Assembly: GCA_937863915.1 (NCBI GenBank)
Contig: CALMID010000052.1
Span: 1-8,374, forward strand
Direction: 5' to 3'
DNA from: an uncultured Pseudomonas sp.
GTDB lineage: Bacteria; Pseudomonadota; Gammaproteobacteria; Pseudomonadales; Pseudomonadaceae
Length of the DNA stretch: 8,374 nucleotides
Of this stretch, positions 6,029-8,374 are shown one piece after another. Under the pieces are notes generated by a model. That model did not search any database. It was given only the letters and a program-made list of their open reading frames with translations, and was not told where the DNA came from. The position numbers and the translations under genes were made by a program. Positions within the stretch are counted from its first letter, which is position 1. Each line of letters opens with the position of its first letter.

Positions 6029-7079
6029 TGACGATGCTGGCGCTGCCCGGCAACTGCTCGATGCAGCGCGGCCCCAGCAGCTTCGAGGGGGTGAAGTAGC
6101 CGCCGGGGCCCTGGTAGTCGAGCAGATGCCGCACGCTCATCAGCACGCCGTGCACGGTGACGTCGTAGCCATTGCCGGTAGTCAGCCGGGCTGTACGGAT
6201 CACGCCCGCCGCGTTGCGAGCCTCGCCCCAGACCCAGGTGGGCAGGTTCTGGCGGGCACTGGCCGATGGCCCCTTGATGCGCTTGCTGACCTGCCCCTTG
6301 AGCCAGCGCTGTACGCTTGGCTTGCCCAGCAACGGACGCAGCGGGTCGAGCAGGCGCAGCAGCCAGGCCATGGGCGCCGGCAGAGGCAGGTAGACGCTGA
6401 TGTTGGCGATGCCGGTGGAGTAGAACGCCGTGGCGACATCGCCCCAGGGAATGGTGGCGGCATGCTTGAGGCCGCGACCGAAATCGATATCGCGGCCGTG
6501 ATGTGCCATCGGCACGCTGATGATCTGGCTGTCCTGGCGAATCTGTCCGCCCAGCTTGAGCCCTTCGACGCTGGTCTTGGCCGTGCCGGGCGACAGGCCG
6601 CTGCCGGTGTCGAACCCCAGGCACAGGTGCGTGGCGTCGGGCAGGGCCTCTTTCAGGCAGGCAGCCACGCAGTCGGTGGGGATGACGTCGAACCCCGAGC
6701 CTGGCAGCAGCACGATGCCGGCGTCCCGCGCTTGCCCGTCACGGGCCTGGGCGGCCTGGAACACGCCGATCTCGCCGGTGATATCGACATAGTGGGTCTT
6801 GCTGGCCAGGCAGGCCTCGATCATCGGCGCGCTGGTGGCCGAGAACGGCCCGGCGCAATGGGCGACGACGGCGATGTCGGCCAGTTGCTCGGCAACCTGC
6901 GCCGGCTGGTTCAGGTCGAAAATCCGGGCGCTGAGGCCGAGCCGGGTGGCCAGTGCCTGCACACCGGCCGGGTCGCGGCCGGCGAGAATCGGGGTAAGGC
7001 CCTGACGCACGGCCTCCTCGGCCAGCAGGTGGGCGGTATAGCCGTTGGCGCCATAGATCAGCCAGTTGCGCGTGCTCAT
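6021..7079 (-). CDS. Saccharopine-dehydrogenase-like NAD(P)-binding oxidoreductase
   Basis: The 352-residue protein begins with a Rossmann fold: LIYGANGYTA (7-16) is the dinucleotide loop, followed by LAGR (32-35), AHCAGPFS (73-80) and HYVDITGE (96-103). These are the hallmarks of the saccharopine dehydrogenase NADP-binding family, which includes human SCCPDH and mycobacterial trans-acting enoyl reductases. True lysine-pathway saccharopine dehydrogenases have a different overall domain layout, so despite the nearby amino acid exporter a role in lysine metabolism should not be assumed. A hydrophobic, proline-rich stretch in the C-terminal half (YLPLPAPMAWLLRLL) may contact a membrane or lipid substrate, as proposed for SCCPDH-like proteins. 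The start ATG at 7079-7077 has a GGAG about 11 nt upstream, longer than usual. The stop codon lies inside the 3' end of argP, with which it overlaps tail to tail. Substrate unknown. Confidence 0.85.
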   Translation of the reverse strand: MSTRNWLIYGANGYTAHLLAEEAVRQGLTPILAGRDPAGVQALATRLGLSARIFDLNQPAQVAEQLADIAVVAHCAGPFSATSAPMIEACLASKTHYVDITGEIGVFQAAQARDGQARDAGIVLLPGSGFDVIPTDCVAACLKEALPDATHLCLGFDTGSGLSPGTAKTSVEGLKLGGQIRQDSQIISVPMAHHGRDIDFGRGLKHAATIPWGDVATAFYSTGIANISVYLPLPAPMAWLLRLLDPLRPLLGKPSVQRWLKGQVSKRIKGPSASARQNLPTWVWGEARNAAGVIRTARLTTGNGYDVTVHGVLMSVRHLLDYQGPGGYFTPSKLLGPRCIEQLPGSASIVIN

Positions 7080-7251
7080 TCGTTCTGATGCTCCATGCAG
7101 GGGATCGAAGCAGCTGGTTTAGCGCAAAACGATCGGTTTGTCGCCGCACCGAGGTTGAGTCGAGCGGTTGACAGGGTCAGTGCCTTGGCCTGCGCTGACA
7201 GCGCGGCTTGTTTTACAGTGCGGGGCACAACAAGAACAGATGGGAGTGAGC
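7080..7251. promoter_or_regulatory. Divergent control region with a consensus -35 and a 13-bp palindrome
   Basis: This 172-bp gap separates two divergent oxidoreductase genes and contains no recognisable gene. On the + strand a perfect -35 hexamer TTGACA (7168-7173) is present, but 17 nt downstream there is only TGCGCT rather than a good -10. That position is the left part of the palindrome GCGCTG-A-CAGCGC (7192-7204), which could be an operator covering the core promoter. A weaker -10-like TACAGT lies at 7214-7219. No convincing promoter was found for the - strand gene. Confidence 0.35.
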
Positions 7252-8244
7252 ATGCGCATTCTGGTCACGGGAGCGAGTGGTTTTATCGGTGGGCGTTTTG
7301 CCCGGTTCGCGCTTGAGCAGGGCCTGAGCGTGCGCATCAATGGTCGTCAGGCTGATGCGGTGGCCGGGCTGATCGCGCGGGGCGCGGAGTTCGTGCCGGG
7401 TGATCTGGCCGATCCCGAGCTGGCCCGCCGTGCCTGCGCCGGGGTGGAAGCGGTAGTGCATTGCGCCGGTGCGGTGGGCGTCTGGGGGCCGTACGAGCGC
7501 TTTTACCAGGGCAATGTGCAGCTGACCGACAATGTGCTGGCCGCCTGCCAGGCCGAGGGCGTGCGGCGGCTGGTGCATCTGTCCTCGCCGTCGATCTATT
7601 TCGATGGTCAGTCCCATGTGGGGATCCGCGAAGATCAGCTGCCACAGCGTTTCTCCGATCACTACGGCGCCACCAAGTACCTGGCCGAACAGCATGTATT
7701 CGCCGCCCAGCAGCACGGACTGGAGGTGCTGGCGCTGCGCCCGCGCTTCGTCACGGGGGCCGGCGATACCAGCATCTTCCCGCGACTGATCCGCATGCAG
7801 CGCAAGGGGCGGCTGTCGATCATCGGCGACGGGCAGAACCGTGTCGACTTCACCAGCATCCACAACCTCAACGATGCCCTGTTCAGCGCCCTGCTGGCCG
7901 GTGGCGAGGCGCTGGGCAAGGCCTACAACATCAGCAATGGCGCGCCGATGCCGCTGTGGCAGGTGGTCAACCATGTGCTGGCGCGCTTCGATCTGCCGCC
8001 GGTGACCCGCCATGTTCCCTATCCGCTGGCCTATGGCCTGGCCACGCTCAGCGAGTGGACCTGCCGCCTGCTGCCCGGGCAGCCGGAGCCAAGCCTGTTT
8101 CGCATGGGCGTGAACGTGATGGCGCGGGACTTTTCCCTGGATATCAGCCGGGCGCGGCAATACCTTGACTATCAGCCGAAAGCCGAGGTGTGGGATGCCG
8201 TGGACGAATTCTGCGACTGGTGGCGAAGCCGCGAAGGCGTTTAG
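7252..8244 (+). CDS. NAD(P)-dependent epimerase/3beta-hydroxysteroid-dehydrogenase-like oxidoreductase
   Basis: This 330-residue protein is an extended short-chain dehydrogenase. The N-terminal Rossmann loop is TGASGFIG (6-13), the cofactor-site motif HCAGAVG (70-76) follows, and the catalytic residues are visible as HLSSPSIYF (109-117) and YGATK (Y138, K142). The later segment with LRPRFVTGAGD (162-172) and YNISNG (225-230) is typical of NAD-dependent epimerases and 3beta-HSD relatives, including OleD-type 2-alkyl-3-oxoalkanoate reductases. No oleA, oleB or oleC partner is visible here, so OleD activity is not supported, and the substrate is unknown. The ATG at 7252 was chosen because GGGAGTGA (7242-7249) directly precedes it and the product starts at the Rossmann strand MRILVTGASG; a longer frame from 7168 would cover the TTGACA promoter element. 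The gene is divergent from the saccharopine-dehydrogenase-like gene and they may share regulation. Confidence 0.88.
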   Translation: MRILVTGASGFIGGRFARFALEQGLSVRINGRQADAVAGLIARGAEFVPGDLADPELARRACAGVEAVVHCAGAVGVWGPYERFYQGNVQLTDNVLAACQAEGVRRLVHLSSPSIYFDGQSHVGIREDQLPQRFSDHYGATKYLAEQHVFAAQQHGLEVLALRPRFVTGAGDTSIFPRLIRMQRKGRLSIIGDGQNRVDFTSIHNLNDALFSALLAGGEALGKAYNISNGAPMPLWQVVNHVLARFDLPPVTRHVPYPLAYGLATLSEWTCRLLPGQPEPSLFRMGVNVMARDFSLDISRARQYLDYQPKAEVWDAVDEFCDWWRSREGV

Positions 8245-8260
8245 CGCCTGATCAAGGCGC
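8244..8260 (+). terminator. Hairpin at the end of the epimerase gene
   Basis: GCGCCT (8244-8249), loop GATCA, AGGCGC (8255-8260) form a perfect 6-bp stem starting at the last base of the stop codon. No T-run follows (GCAGCAGCACTTAG), so intrinsic termination is only tentative. Confidence 0.3.
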
Positions 8261-8272
8261 GCAGCAGCACTT

Positions 8273-8374
8273 AGAGTCTGTTCAAAGTCTCGCGAGCTAG
8301 AGTCAGGCAAGGCGAAATTGGGCGAAGAAGCGCAGTTTACGAGCTGTAAATGAGCATTCTGAGCCCGATTTCAA
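8273..8374. repeat. Palindromic intergenic repeat of Pseudomonas type, cut by the window edge
   Basis: No gene is seen after 8244. From about 8273 the sequence resembles a dispersed noncoding repeat that I recall from several Pseudomonas genomes, recognisable by CAAGGCGAAAT and GAAGCGCAGTTTACGAGCTG. Nested symmetry is present: GAAATTGGGC (8314-8323) pairs with GCCCGATTTC (8363-8372) with one mismatch, around an inner hairpin TTTAC-GAGCT-GTAAA (8336-8350). No transposase is visible, as expected for a MITE-like or cruciform element. The family match is from memory and the right boundary is outside the window. Confidence 0.55.

Noticed and set aside
6021..7079. A true lysine-pathway saccharopine dehydrogenase linked to the neighbouring amino acid exporter.
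   Set aside because: Only the NADP-binding part resembles the family; the C-terminal half fits SCCPDH-like or trans-acting enoyl-reductase proteins, and no partner genes of that pathway are present.
1337..7164. A 13-mer AGGTTRAGTCGAG occurring at 1337-1349 and 7152-7164 with one difference, suggesting a shared repeat.
   Set aside because: Many 13-mers with one mismatch are expected by chance in a window of this size, and the flanks do not match.
5105..8310. Long antisense open frames opposite argP (5105-5986), the saccharopine-dehydrogenase-like gene (6126-7088) and the epimerase gene (7213-8310).
   Set aside because: Each mirrors a gene with clear family motifs and shows the low-complexity composition of shadow frames.
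1..8374. A defence system, prophage, integrated element or CRISPR array.
   Set aside because: All genes have core-genome character and uniform composition, and no integrase, transposase, repeat-spacer pattern or attachment-site duplication was seen.

Overview
The window looks like a core chromosomal segment of a Pseudomonas species. The base composition is GC-rich, codon use is strongly G/C-ending, and the order bifA, sodB, LysE-type exporter, argP/iciA matches the neighbourhood I remember from P. aeruginosa (around PA4363 to PA4367). The organism is probably not P. aeruginosa itself, but the exact species cannot be read from this sequence. I see no integrase, transposase, phage gene, CRISPR array, tRNA or rRNA.

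Layout from left to right. (1) The 3' part of a LemA-family gene runs into a gene for a two-membrane-segment GIDE-domain protein carrying a canonical EF-hand loop. This pair is on the + strand, separated by 7 bp. (2) A 101-bp gap between convergent gene ends holds an imperfect long inverted repeat. (3) On the - strand is bifA, a membrane-bound GGDEF/EAL c-di-GMP phosphodiesterase with degenerate GGDQF and intact EAL residues. It has a recognisable sigma70-type promoter and most likely a TTG start. (4) sodB (iron superoxide dismutase, - strand) has its own terminator, an extended -10 promoter and a leader of roughly 100 nt. (5) argO, a LysE-family basic amino acid exporter (- strand), is divergent from argP, its LysR-type regulator (+ strand, TTG start). 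The 101 bp between them carry a repeated 11-mer and a perfect 10-bp inverted repeat, the best operator candidates here. (6) A saccharopine-dehydrogenase-like NAD(P)-binding oxidoreductase (- strand) overlaps the end of argP by 8 bp. (7) Divergent from it is an NAD(P)-dependent epimerase/3beta-HSD-type dehydrogenase (+ strand). (8) The right edge enters a palindromic sequence that resembles a dispersed Pseudomonas intergenic repeat and is cut by the window end.

Functionally these are independent housekeeping units: envelope-associated LemA/GIDE, c-di-GMP turnover, oxidative-stress defence, amino acid export with its regulator, and two oxidoreductases of unknown substrate. Only argO/argP form a clear regulatory module, and LemA/GIDE a likely functional pair. 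I do not see a convincing undescribed multi-gene system. The points most worth a second look are the argO-argP control region, the EF-hand in the GIDE protein, the inverted repeat between the convergent genes, and the repeat at the right edge.
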